Origin: JBBRHQ01 sp963840235
GTDB lineage: Bacteria > Actinomycetota > Thermoleophilia > Solirubrobacterales > 70-9
Assembly: GCA_963840235.1 (NCBI GenBank)
Contig: CAWIYC010000003.1
Location: 434,001-498,000, forward strand
Reading direction: 5' to 3'
DNA: 64,000 nucleotides
Part shown: positions 57,296 to 64,000 of the stretch, piece after piece
Layout of the letters: the number at the start of each line of letters is the position of its first letter
Numbering within the stretch: the first letter of the stretch is position 1
Made by a program: the position numbers and the translations under genes
Notes under the pieces: model-generated
Told to the model about the DNA's origin: nothing
The model's database searches: none
Seen by the model: the letters and a program-made list of their open reading frames with translations, nothing else

Positions 57296-58207
57296 ATGAC
57301 AAAGGAACGACGTTCACTGCACGGCAAGGTCGTCGCCATCACCGGCGGCGCCAGAGGGATTGGCAAGGCGACGGCGACGACCCTGGTCCGCAAGGGCTGC
57401 CGGGTCGCGCTCGGCGACATCGACCTGGCGCTGGCAGAGGAGACTGCGGAGGCCCTGGGAGGCGGCACCGTCGCGGTCAAGCTCGACGTCACCGACCGCG
57501 AATCCTTCTCTGCCTTCCTCGACGAGGCCGAGCGCCAGCTGGGGCCGGTCGACGTCCTCATCAACAACGCCGGGATCATGCCGCTCGGCCGCTTCGCCGA
57601 CGAGGACGACGCGACTGCGCAGCGGATGGTCGACATCAACATCCACGGGGTCATCCTGGGGACGAAGCTGGCGCTGGCGCGGATGGAGCCGCGCAACAGC
57701 GGCAATATCGTCAACATCGCCTCGCAGGCGGGTAAGGCGGGCTTCCCCGGGGGCGCCACCTACTGCGCCACCAAGCACGCCGTGGTCGGCCTCTGCGAGG
57801 CGGTGCGGGCCGAGCTCGACGGAACCGATATCGAGGTCCACTGCGTGATGCCGGCCGTCGTCAACACCGAGCTCGGCTCGGGTCTCCAGGAGGCCCGCGG
57901 CGTGAAGACGCTGGAGCCGGAGGAGGTCGCCGACGCGATCGCCGACGCCCTGGAGACGGGCCGCTTCGAGGTCTGGGTGCCGAGCTCGACCAAGGCGATC
58001 AGCACGATCATGGCCCTGGTCCCCCGAAGGGGCCGCGAGGCGATCGCGAAGGGACTAAAGGCCGACAAGATCCTGGCCGAGCCGGACCACGCGGTGCGGG
58101 CTGCTTACGAGGAGCGGGCAGCCAAGAATCCCCCCAGCCACGAGGGGGCAGCCGCCGCACAGACCGGCGAGGAGACCGAGGCCGAGAAGGTCAGCGCCAA
58201 GGAGTAG
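57296..58207 (+). CDS. Short-chain dehydrogenase/reductase
   Basis: A 303-residue classical SDR. Cofactor motif VVAITGGARGIGKATATTLV, NNAG in DVLINNAGIMPLGRF, and catalytic Ser/Tyr/Lys in NIVNIASQAGKAG and YCATKHAVVG. Asp in VALGDIDLALAEE suggests NAD preference. The C-terminus has an acidic Glu/Ala tail of about 40 residues. It is probably co-transcribed with the SCPx-type thiolase. The substrate is unknown. Confidence 0.9.
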   Translation: MTKERRSLHGKVVAITGGARGIGKATATTLVRKGCRVALGDIDLALAEETAEALGGGTVAVKLDVTDRESFSAFLDEAERQLGPVDVLINNAGIMPLGRFADEDDATAQRMVDINIHGVILGTKLALARMEPRNSGNIVNIASQAGKAGFPGGATYCATKHAVVGLCEAVRAELDGTDIEVHCVMPAVVNTELGSGLQEARGVKTLEPEEVADAIADALETGRFEVWVPSSTKAISTIMALVPRRGREAIAKGLKADKILAEPDHAVRAAYEERAAKNPPSHEGAAAAQTGEETEAEKVSAKE

Positions 58208-58226
58208 GTGGCGGGCTCCGCCTTGC

Positions 58227-58249
58227 GGGGCGCCCTCGCCGGGCGCCCC
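58227..58249 (+). terminator. GC-rich hairpin after the SDR gene
   Basis: Perfect 8-bp stem GGGGCGCC (58227-58234) with GGCGCCCC (58242-58249) and a 7-nt loop, 19 nt after the stop codon. There is no T-tract, but its position favours a terminator. Confidence 0.6.
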
Positions 58250-58289
58250 TGTAGCCTGCGGCGACCGCGGAGAACCGCCGGCCAGGGAA

Positions 58290-59207
58290 ATGCGGGCCAG
58301 GACCAAAGACGAGATGCTCACGGCGGCGGCCGCCGCCATCTGTCTCTGCGGGATCCTCGCCGCCCCCGCGGTCGCCGGTACCGGCACCACCGCGAAGGGG
58401 GTTGCACCGCTGACCACGCCCGGGGCGGCCACCGCCACCGCCAACTGCCCCCAGGGGACCAGGTCGACCGGCGGCGGATTCAAGGTCGCCAACGGCTTCG
58501 AGCCGCCCCCGGTCAGCGCCGGCTTGCGCAGCATCACCCAGGTCAGCGCCCCCACCGGCAAACGGGCCTGGCGGGTCGTTACCCCGGGTTTCGGCTCGGC
58601 GACGAGCACCACCCTGACCGCCTTCGCCCGCTGCTCGGCCGGGATCGGATCGGTGACCGTCGCCACCGAGTCGGCGAACCTCGATCCGACCGTCGCCACA
58701 CGGCTGCAGCCGCGCTGCCCGCCGACCAGGAGGCTGCTCGGTGGCGGTTACCGGGTCGCCCCGACCTTCCATTTCACGCCGGCTCCGACAGGCGGGCCGC
58801 TGATAGTCGCGCTCGAGTCGCGCAAGATCGGCGGTCGCGACTGGCGCGTCACCGTCGCCAACGTCAACCTCGGCAACTCGGTCACCGGCAAGGTCACCGC
58901 CTACGCGCTCTGCGGATCGGGTGGCGCCAGGTCGAAGACCGTGGCCCGGTCGGCGGCGCTGGACTACGGCACCCGCGCCGGAGCCGTGGCCAGATGCCCG
59001 ACGAAGTGGCACACGGTCTCGGGCGGGTTCAAGGCCTCGCCACTGTTCGAGGCGCTTGCCACCTCCGACTTCGTCCTGCCCCTGTTCGACGTATCCGCCC
59101 CGCAGGGCACGCGCGACTGGTCGGTCGGCGCCTCCTCCTACACCCCCTTCACCGGCAGCGTCGCCGACGGCAAGATCACGGTCTACGCCTACTGCGAGCA
59201 CAACTGA
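58290..59207 (+). CDS. Secreted protein with three tandem Cys-pair repeats
   Basis: 305 residues with a signal peptide (about 1-28). Three units of about 80 residues follow, each beginning with Cys-Pro and a Gly-Gly-Gly or Ser-Gly-Gly turn and ending Thr-x-Tyr/Phe-Ala-x-Cys. The openings are NCPQGTRSTGGGFKVANG, RCPPTRRLLGGGYRVAP and RCPTKWHTVSGGFKASP. The closings are TLTAFARCS, KVTAYALCGS and KITVYAYCEH. Each pair could form one disulfide, giving a three-bladed or beads-on-string extracellular protein. The function is unknown. Confidence 0.75.
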   Translation: MRARTKDEMLTAAAAAICLCGILAAPAVAGTGTTAKGVAPLTTPGAATATANCPQGTRSTGGGFKVANGFEPPPVSAGLRSITQVSAPTGKRAWRVVTPGFGSATSTTLTAFARCSAGIGSVTVATESANLDPTVATRLQPRCPPTRRLLGGGYRVAPTFHFTPAPTGGPLIVALESRKIGGRDWRVTVANVNLGNSVTGKVTAYALCGSGGARSKTVARSAALDYGTRAGAVARCPTKWHTVSGGFKASPLFEALATSDFVLPLFDVSAPQGTRDWSVGASSYTPFTGSVADGKITVYAYCEHN

Positions 59208-59215
59208 GCCGCGTG

Positions 59216-60310
59216 ATGGGCTCGCGGCAAGAGCCGATCGAGATCTTCACCCTCACCGACGGCGGCCAGAGGGCCGAGGATGTCGCCCGCAAGGTCGCGG
59301 GCTTCATCGCCCCCTCCAAGAGCACCCTCGAGCTCGCGCTCTACGACGTCAGGCTTCCGGACCCGACCGGCTCGATCGTCGCCGACGCGCTGCGGGCTGC
59401 GGCCGGGCGCGGGGTACGGATCCGCCTCGTCTACAACACCGACACCGACCGGCCGCCGGCGATCCATCCTCCGCCCGCGACCAGGCCGGAGATCCTCGGG
59501 GAGCTGCCGATCTCGGCCCGCGGGATTCCGGGCATCCCCGACCTGATGCACCACAAGTACGCGGTCCGCGATTCGGAGGCGGTCTGGAGCGGCTCGACCA
59601 ACTGGACGGTGGATTCCTGGACGCGGCAGGAGAACGCCGTGATCACGGTCGCCTCGTCCGGCGTGGCAAAGCGCTTCCGCGAGAACTTCGAGGAGCTGTG
59701 GGGGAGGGGGGAGGTCGACCGCAGCGGCTTCACCGACCCCGAGCGTGTTGACGTGGCCGGGACGGTGGTGCGGGCGTGGTTCACGCCCGGGCACGGCGAG
59801 GCACTCTCTGCACGGATCGCGGAGGCGATCAAGCGAGCCCGGACCCGGGTGCGGATCGCCTCGCCGGTGATCACCTCGGCGCCGGTCCTCGGCGCCCTGG
59901 CGGAGATCGGGAGTGGGGGAGGGGTGGACGTCGCAGGAGTCGTCGACGAGCCCCAGACCGACCGCGTCTTCGAGCAGTGGCATGGGGACAACGGCGCCTG
60001 GAAGATCCCGCTGCTGGCAACCGTCCTCTCGCAACTGCCGATCTCGGGGAAGCCCTCGACGCCATGGAGCCCGGAGACCGTCCACGACTTCATGCACGCC
60101 AAGGTCACCGTTGCCGACGACGTCGTCTTCGTCGGCTCCTTCAACCTTTCGCGCTCCGGAGAGCAGAATGCGGAGAACGTGCTGGAGATCGCCGACGCCG
60201 CTCTCGCCGGGCGGATGGCGGCCTACATAGATGAATCAAGGGCCCGCTACCCGGCCTCGACGATCCCCGCTTTCGCCGCGGCGACGATCTCTTCCGGCTC
60301 CTCCGCGTAG
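59216..60310 (+). CDS. Phospholipase D-like protein with two HKD motifs
   Basis: 364 residues. Two HxKxxxxD motifs are intact: MHHKYAVRDSEAVWSGSTNW (about residue 112) and MHAKVTVADDVVFVGSFNLS (about residue 292). No signal peptide or helicase domain is seen, so it is probably a cytoplasmic phosphodiesterase/nuclease or lipase of the PLDc_2 class. Adjacent GTG 59213 is an alternative start. Its last 64 nt overlap the 3' end of the convergent LOG gene. Confidence 0.82.
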   Translation: MGSRQEPIEIFTLTDGGQRAEDVARKVAGFIAPSKSTLELALYDVRLPDPTGSIVADALRAAAGRGVRIRLVYNTDTDRPPAIHPPPATRPEILGELPISARGIPGIPDLMHHKYAVRDSEAVWSGSTNWTVDSWTRQENAVITVASSGVAKRFRENFEELWGRGEVDRSGFTDPERVDVAGTVVRAWFTPGHGEALSARIAEAIKRARTRVRIASPVITSAPVLGALAEIGSGGGVDVAGVVDEPQTDRVFEQWHGDNGAWKIPLLATVLSQLPISGKPSTPWSPETVHDFMHAKVTVADDVVFVGSFNLSRSGEQNAENVLEIADAALAGRMAAYIDESRARYPASTIPAFAAATISSGSSA

Positions 60311-60948
60311 GCGATCACATTAAGGTCCGCGGGCGAGATCCGGCCCTCCCCGGCCAGCCGCTCCCCGACCCAGTCCATCAGCCCACGCCAGTGGTCGCGA
60401 TCGACGAGGACGACGGGAAAGTCTGCCGCCTTGTCGGTCTGCCCGAGGGTTAGCACCTCGAACATCTCGTCGAGCGTGCCGAAGCCGCCCGGGAAGAGGA
60501 CGAAGGCGCGCGAGTAGCGGACGAACATCAGCTTGCGAGTGAAGAAGTAGTGGAACTCCATGCCGATGTCGACGAAGGGATTCAGCGCTTGCTCGTGCGG
60601 CAACTCGATGTTGAGCCCGATCGAGAGCCCTTCGGCGTCGCGGGCGCCGCGGTTGGCGGCCTCCATCGTCCCCGGGCCTCCGCCGGTGATCACCGACCAT
60701 CCCGCCTCGCCGAACGCCTGCCCGACACGACGGGCAAGGGCGTACTCGGGGTGATCGGGCGATGTGCGGGCCGAGCCGAAGACGCAAACGGCAGGGTCGG
60801 TCCCGGCGAGCGTCTCGAACCCGGTCCGCAGCTCGGCCTCGATCCGGACCAGCCGCTCGGCGTCTGTCTGGGTCTCGATGATCCGCGGGTCGCCGGCCCA
60901 GATGATCTCCTCGTCGAAGGTGGAGGGGCGTCGCGGCCCGACCGTCAC
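60247..60948 (-). CDS. LOG family protein (TIGR00730 type, cytokinin riboside monophosphate phosphoribohydrolase-like)
   Basis: 233 residues from GTG 60948. The signature is FPGGFGTLDEMFEVLTLGQ, preceded by VITGGGPGTMEAANRGA and CVFGSARTSPD. LOG proteins release bases from nucleotide 5'-monophosphates. The N-terminus (PSTFDEEIIWAGDPRII) is shared by the long actinobacterial subgroup. The 3' end runs into the convergent PLD-like gene. Confidence 0.9.
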   Translation of the reverse strand: MTVGPRRPSTFDEEIIWAGDPRIIETQTDAERLVRIEAELRTGFETLAGTDPAVCVFGSARTSPDHPEYALARRVGQAFGEAGWSVITGGGPGTMEAANRGARDAEGLSIGLNIELPHEQALNPFVDIGMEFHYFFTRKLMFVRYSRAFVLFPGGFGTLDEMFEVLTLGQTDKAADFPVVLVDRDHWRGLMDWVGERLAGEGRISPADLNVIAYAEEPEEIVAAAKAGIVEAG

Positions 60949-60958
60949 CGGCGGCCCC

Positions 60959-61351
60959 TCACTTGAACAGCCAGCGGGCGTCGGTGGTCGGCTCAGCGTA
61001 GACCTGGACCGAGACGACACGGCCCTCGCGGAGAGTCCAGAGCCAGGCGTTCGGAGTGTCGATCTCCGCGCTCCGTCGGCTGGCGCGAACCCGCCCGAAG
61101 ACCAGCACCCGGTCGCCCTCGAGCTCATGAAAATCCTCCGGGACCAGCTCGATCTCGTCCCAGATGGTGGAGACGTCGCGGACGTAGGAGACCAGGGCAG
61201 CGATTCCCTGATAGGGCGTCTCGCGCCCCGAGAGGATCCCGGTCACGCTCGAGATCTCGATCTCGGGGTCGGAGATCTCCTCCAGCGTGGCGAGGTCCCG
61301 GTCGCGAAACGCATCGTAGGCGCGCCTGACGATGTCGATCGAGCCACTCAT
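60959..61351 (-). CDS. SnoaL/NTF2-like protein
   Basis: 130 residues with the cone-shaped SnoaL_2 pattern: IVRRAYDAFRDRDLATLEEI, then YQGIAALVSYVRDVSTIWDE, and the final strands AWLWTLREGRVVSVQVYAEP. It is probably a small-ligand-binding or isomerase-like protein. It lies 10 nt upstream of the LOG gene on the same strand and is divergent from the next gene. Confidence 0.85.
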   Translation of the reverse strand: MSGSIDIVRRAYDAFRDRDLATLEEISDPEIEISSVTGILSGRETPYQGIAALVSYVRDVSTIWDEIELVPEDFHELEGDRVLVFGRVRASRRSAEIDTPNAWLWTLREGRVVSVQVYAEPTTDARWLFK

Positions 61352-61400
61352 GGTGTCGGAGCCGACAGCCTACGGAGTCCGCAGGGTAGGGTTCGCTGCC

Positions 61401-62051
61401 ATGAACGATGACTGGCGCCTGAGCATCGAGCTCGAAGAGCACGGCCTTGCCCACGGCCTGACCGAGGATCTCGGCGCCGGGGAGCTCGACCACGATCTCG
61501 AGGAATCCTTCGGCGACCGCGTGATCGTCACCCACGACGGCCCCCACGTGTTCCTTTACGCTGCGACCCGCGAGCAGGCCGATGAGGCCGAGAAGGCGGT
61601 CCGCTCGCTGGCCGAGACAAAGAACTGGAACCTCGCCACCGTCGTCCTCGAGCACTGGCACCCGACCGAGCTCGAGTGGGAGGACCCCGACAAGCCGCTT
61701 CCCGGGACCGAGGTGGAGAAGGAGTCCGAGCACGAGGCCCTGATCGAGGAGGAGCGGACCGATGCGGCCGAGCGCGGCTACCCCGAGTGGGAGGTCAGGG
61801 TCGACACACCGAGCCACCGCGACGCGGTCGAGCTCTCCAAGCGCCTCGACGCCGAGGGGCTGCAGAACGTTCGCCGTTGGAAGTACCTCGTCGTCGGCGC
61901 GGTCGACGAGGACAGCGCCCAGACCCTGGCCGAGCGCCTGCGAGCCGAGGCCCCGGCCGGGAGCGAGGTCAAGGTCGAAGGAACCTTCCAGGCCGCCCGC
62001 CATGAGGCCCCGCCGAATCCGTTCGCGATCTTCGGCGGCCTCGGCGGCTGA
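61401..62051 (+). CDS. Protein of unknown function, two-domain acidic
   Basis: 216 residues, strongly acidic and soluble. The N-terminal part has LTEDLGAGELDHDLEESFGD and VFLYAATREQADEAEKAVRS. The C-terminal part has VRVDTPSHRDAVELSKRLDA then YLVVGAVDEDSAQTLAERLR. Both look like ferredoxin-like beta-alpha-beta units, so it may bind a partner protein or RNA. A TAGGGT hexamer (61387-61392) predicts a 2-nt leader. No family was named. Confidence 0.75.
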   Translation: MNDDWRLSIELEEHGLAHGLTEDLGAGELDHDLEESFGDRVIVTHDGPHVFLYAATREQADEAEKAVRSLAETKNWNLATVVLEHWHPTELEWEDPDKPLPGTEVEKESEHEALIEEERTDAAERGYPEWEVRVDTPSHRDAVELSKRLDAEGLQNVRRWKYLVVGAVDEDSAQTLAERLRAEAPAGSEVKVEGTFQAARHEAPPNPFAIFGGLGG

Positions 62052-62054
62052 GCG

Positions 62055-63416
62055 CTAGCCGCTCCTGGCGGCGAGGTCCTTGGCCGCGTACATCGAGCGG
62101 TCGGCCTCGATCAGGACTGCCTCCTCATCGGCGGTGTTCTCGTCGATCAGCGCATAGCCGATGCTCGCTGTCGGGTGGAACGTCTGTCCGCCGGCGTGCA
62201 CCTCGCACTCGGAAATCGCCTCGATCAGTTCGCGCAAGAGCGCCTCGGCGGCCGCGCGGTCAGCGTGCGGCATCAGCACCGCAAACTCGTCCCCGCCGAG
62301 GCGGGCGATGTTGTCGCTGCCGCGCACACGGCCCTCGATCGCCTTGGCGACGGCGCGCAGCGTGTCGTCGCCGACCTTGTGCCCGTAGGTGTCGTTGATC
62401 CGCTTGAGGTCGTCGAGGTCGAGCAGCAGCAGGGCAGCATGCTCTCCGTAGCGCTGACACCGCCTGACCGCGAGGAATAGCTCCTCCTCCAGCAGCCGGC
62501 GGTTGCGGACGCCGGTCAATGCATCGCTGTCGGCGAGCCACTGCAACCGCTTCTCCATCCGCTTTCGCTCGGAGATGTCCTCGATCTGCGAGATGAAGTG
62601 GAGGGGCTCGCCGTCGGCGTCTCGCACCAGGGAGACCGAGAGCATGATCCAGACCGTGGAACCATCGGCGCGGATGTACCGCTTTTCCATCTGGTAGTCG
62701 CGGATCTGATCGTGGAGGAGCGACTGCACCTGCTCGAGATCCGCCTCGAGGTCATCGGGATGGGTTATGTCCTGGAAGGTCTTCCTCAGCAGCTCTTCGG
62801 CCGGATAACCGGTTATCTCGCAGACCCGGCGGTTGACCCGGAACCAGCTCCCGTCGAGTCCGATCAGGGCCATCCCGATCGGGGCGTCCTCGAAGGCCCG
62901 CTCGAAGCGCTCGCGGGCGTCGCGCAGCTCGGTCTCCGTCCGCTTGCTGGAGGTGAAGTCGCGCGCCACGGCCACCCCCCCGATGACGGATCCGTCCCCG
63001 TCGCGCCAGGGGTTGACATCGAGCAGGAACAACGAGTCGCCATCCTCTGCGCTCCAGCCCAGCTCCATCGATCCCGGGTCCCCCCGCAGCGCACCCGCAT
63101 AGAGCGGCTCGAGGACGGCCCAGCGGTCGGGGGGGAGGATGTCAGGGGCGCGGCTCCCCTCGAATGCCGCGGGGGTCCAGCCGTTGCGGTGGACGACCTC
63201 CCCGACCGCGAGCACGTAGCGGAACTCCCAGTCGAAGACGAGGATGGCGACATCCGGCAGCGAGCGCAACGCCGAGAGGGCCAGCTCGCCCATGTCCTTG
63301 GTTCTTGATTTGTCGGTCCTCGCCTCGTACACCGCCAGGAGAGATATCGGCCGCTGGGCGGGACGCTTGAGGGTCTGGGGGGGCCGGCGGGCCCCGCGAT
63401 CACGGGGCGCCGTCAT
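62055..63416 (-). CDS. PAS-PAS-GGDEF diguanylate cyclase
   Basis: About 453 residues. Two PAS domains come first (about 40-155 and 165-285; the second has FERAFEDAPIGMALIGLDGS and FRVNRRVCEITGYPAEELL with a PAC segment IRADGSTVWIMLSVSL). The GGDEF domain (about 295-450) has ARLGGDEFAVLMP, and an I-site RxxD (RGSD) five residues upstream, so it should make c-di-GMP with product inhibition. No membrane helix is present. ATG 63416 is used; TTG 63428 is possible. Confidence 0.92.
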   Translation of the reverse strand: MTAPRDRGARRPPQTLKRPAQRPISLLAVYEARTDKSRTKDMGELALSALRSLPDVAILVFDWEFRYVLAVGEVVHRNGWTPAAFEGSRAPDILPPDRWAVLEPLYAGALRGDPGSMELGWSAEDGDSLFLLDVNPWRDGDGSVIGGVAVARDFTSSKRTETELRDARERFERAFEDAPIGMALIGLDGSWFRVNRRVCEITGYPAEELLRKTFQDITHPDDLEADLEQVQSLLHDQIRDYQMEKRYIRADGSTVWIMLSVSLVRDADGEPLHFISQIEDISERKRMEKRLQWLADSDALTGVRNRRLLEEELFLAVRRCQRYGEHAALLLLDLDDLKRINDTYGHKVGDDTLRAVAKAIEGRVRGSDNIARLGGDEFAVLMPHADRAAAEALLRELIEAISECEVHAGGQTFHPTASIGYALIDENTADEEAVLIEADRSMYAAKDLAARSG

Positions 63417-63502
63417 CAACGGAGGCAACGCTTCCTAATCTGTCTTATGTCAACCCGGAGAGAGCCGCAGGCGGCATCCGGTCCGGACCCTAGCCTCGGC
63501 CC

Positions 63503-64000
63503 GTGGCCAACTTTGCCATCCGCGCCCCCTCTGTCGATGACCTGCTCGACCCCTACAGCGTCGGGCCGGTCGCCCAGCGGCCGCTGACCGACGAGGTGCG
63601 CGACCGCATCCTCTGGGCCTGGATAGACACCAGGCACGAACGGCCCAGCCATCTCACGGTCGAGCTGCCGGGCTCCGAGAGACGCGAGGGCCTTGCCGAG
63701 AAGGTAAAGGGCGCGATCCGCCACGATCTCGAGGAAACCTATGTCTCGAGCAAGAAATGGCTCTCTGTAAGCCGCAGCGAGCGGCGCGAGACGCTGATCG
63801 CCTTCGGCTTCCTCATTGTCTGCCTCGTCCTCTCCAGCTTGATCGACCAGGCCACCGCCAACGACGCCTTCTTCAGCAGCGTCTCCCAGGGCCTGGTCGT
63901 GCTCGGCTGGGTCGCCCTGTGGTCACCGGCGCAACGCCTGTTCGCGACCGTTTCGCGGCGGCTCAACCGCAGGCGCTACCGCGAGCTGAGTCAGGCGCGG
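63503..64000 (+). CDS. Membrane protein, cut by the window edge
   Basis: A frame from GTG 63503 runs off the right edge without a stop (166 residues visible). A soluble N-terminal part (ANFAIRAPSVDDLLDPYSVG) precedes two hydrophobic segments (about 100-115 and 128-143) and a basic end. TAGCCT at 63491-63496 puts +1 exactly on the GTG. The family is unknown; it is probably an integral membrane protein with an intracellular N-terminus. Confidence 0.7.
   Translation, partial: MANFAIRAPSVDDLLDPYSVGPVAQRPLTDEVRDRILWAWIDTRHERPSHLTVELPGSERREGLAEKVKGAIRHDLEETYVSSKKWLSVSRSERRETLIAFGFLIVCLVLSSLIDQATANDAFFSSVSQGLVVLGWVALWSPAQRLFATVSRRLNRRRYRELSQAR

Noticed and set aside
58208..59215. N-terminal extension of the PLD-like frame to 700 residues
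   Set aside because: The extension lies in a shadow frame over the secreted triple-repeat gene; the PLD domain starts at the 59213/59216 start pair.
1..64000. tRNA, rRNA, CRISPR arrays, IS elements, attachment sites or a replication origin
   Set aside because: All gaps between genes were read; none shows a cloverleaf with TTCRANNC arm, repeat-spacer pattern, transposase, or DnaA-box cluster that I could recognise.

Overview
The window is GC-rich (roughly 70% GC by eye) bacterial chromosome. It is almost fully coding, with many 4-nt ATGA/GTGA overlaps and frequent GTG/TTG starts. Gene content points to a deep-branching actinobacterium of the Thermoleophilia/Solirubrobacterales type. Evidence includes GarA/OdhI next to an FtsR-like MerR regulator, SepF, an Asp-type MurA, a Thermus-length EF-Ts, an RsiG-like protein, an ADPS-like oxidase, a WS/DGAT acyltransferase and a ydaO-type riboswitch before an RlpA-like wall enzyme. 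The taxonomic call is inference. No phage, IS element, CRISPR array, rRNA or tRNA was recognised.

Layout. 1-5.1 kb: end of a small protein, a lipoprotein receptor, a two-repeat secreted protein, a TauE exporter, an isocitrate/isopropylmalate-type dehydrogenase and a two-zinc-finger protein. 5.1-7.1 kb: one long frame joining a HD domain, a membrane anchor, an alpha/beta hydrolase and an extra C-terminal domain. 7.2-14.3 kb: murA followed by hisZ-hisG-hisD-hisB-hisH-hisA and hisF. 14.3-16.6 kb: polysaccharide deacetylase and PQQ-type propeller (minus strand). 16.6-22.2 kb: cca, pgeF, yggS, sepF, proC, yggT, lspA, rluD-like. 22.3-29.4 kb: the conserved rpsB-tsf-pyrH-frr-uppS-cdsA-dxr-rseP block. 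29.5-34.3 kb: an insertion between rseP and ispG (acyl-CoA ligase, AAC(3)-like protein, alpha/alpha-toroid protein, lamin-tail-like secreted protein). 34.4-42 kb: ispG, proS, pgsA, RsiG-like, garA, ftsR, SRPBCC, ADPS-like. 42-49.6 kb: membrane HTH protein, thioesterase, nadE, metalloprotease, GNAT, YgjP, WS/DGAT. 49.6-50.8 kb: a CRP-type operator, a candidate promoter and a c-di-AMP riboswitch in front of an RlpA-family wall protein. 50.8-64 kb: dinB, ccdA, a decayed antiporter, FMN reductase, an ECF sigma/anti-sigma pair, thiolase and SDR, a triple-repeat secreted protein, a PLD-like protein, a LOG protein, a GGDEF protein and a cut membrane protein.

How parts work together. murA, uppS, sepF, lspA, rlpA and the deacetylase serve envelope growth. 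dxr, ispG and uppS supply isoprenoid carrier lipid. cdsA and pgsA make phospholipid. Second-messenger control is prominent: a cAMP-type operator plus a c-di-AMP riboswitch on the wall gene, a diguanylate cyclase, and a putative c-di-GMP-responsive RsiG-like protein.

The most interesting window-wide signal is a recurrent TANNNT hexamer. It is placed so that the predicted transcription start falls on, or 1-2 nt before, the start codon of at least thirteen genes on both strands. This suggests that leaderless transcription is common here.
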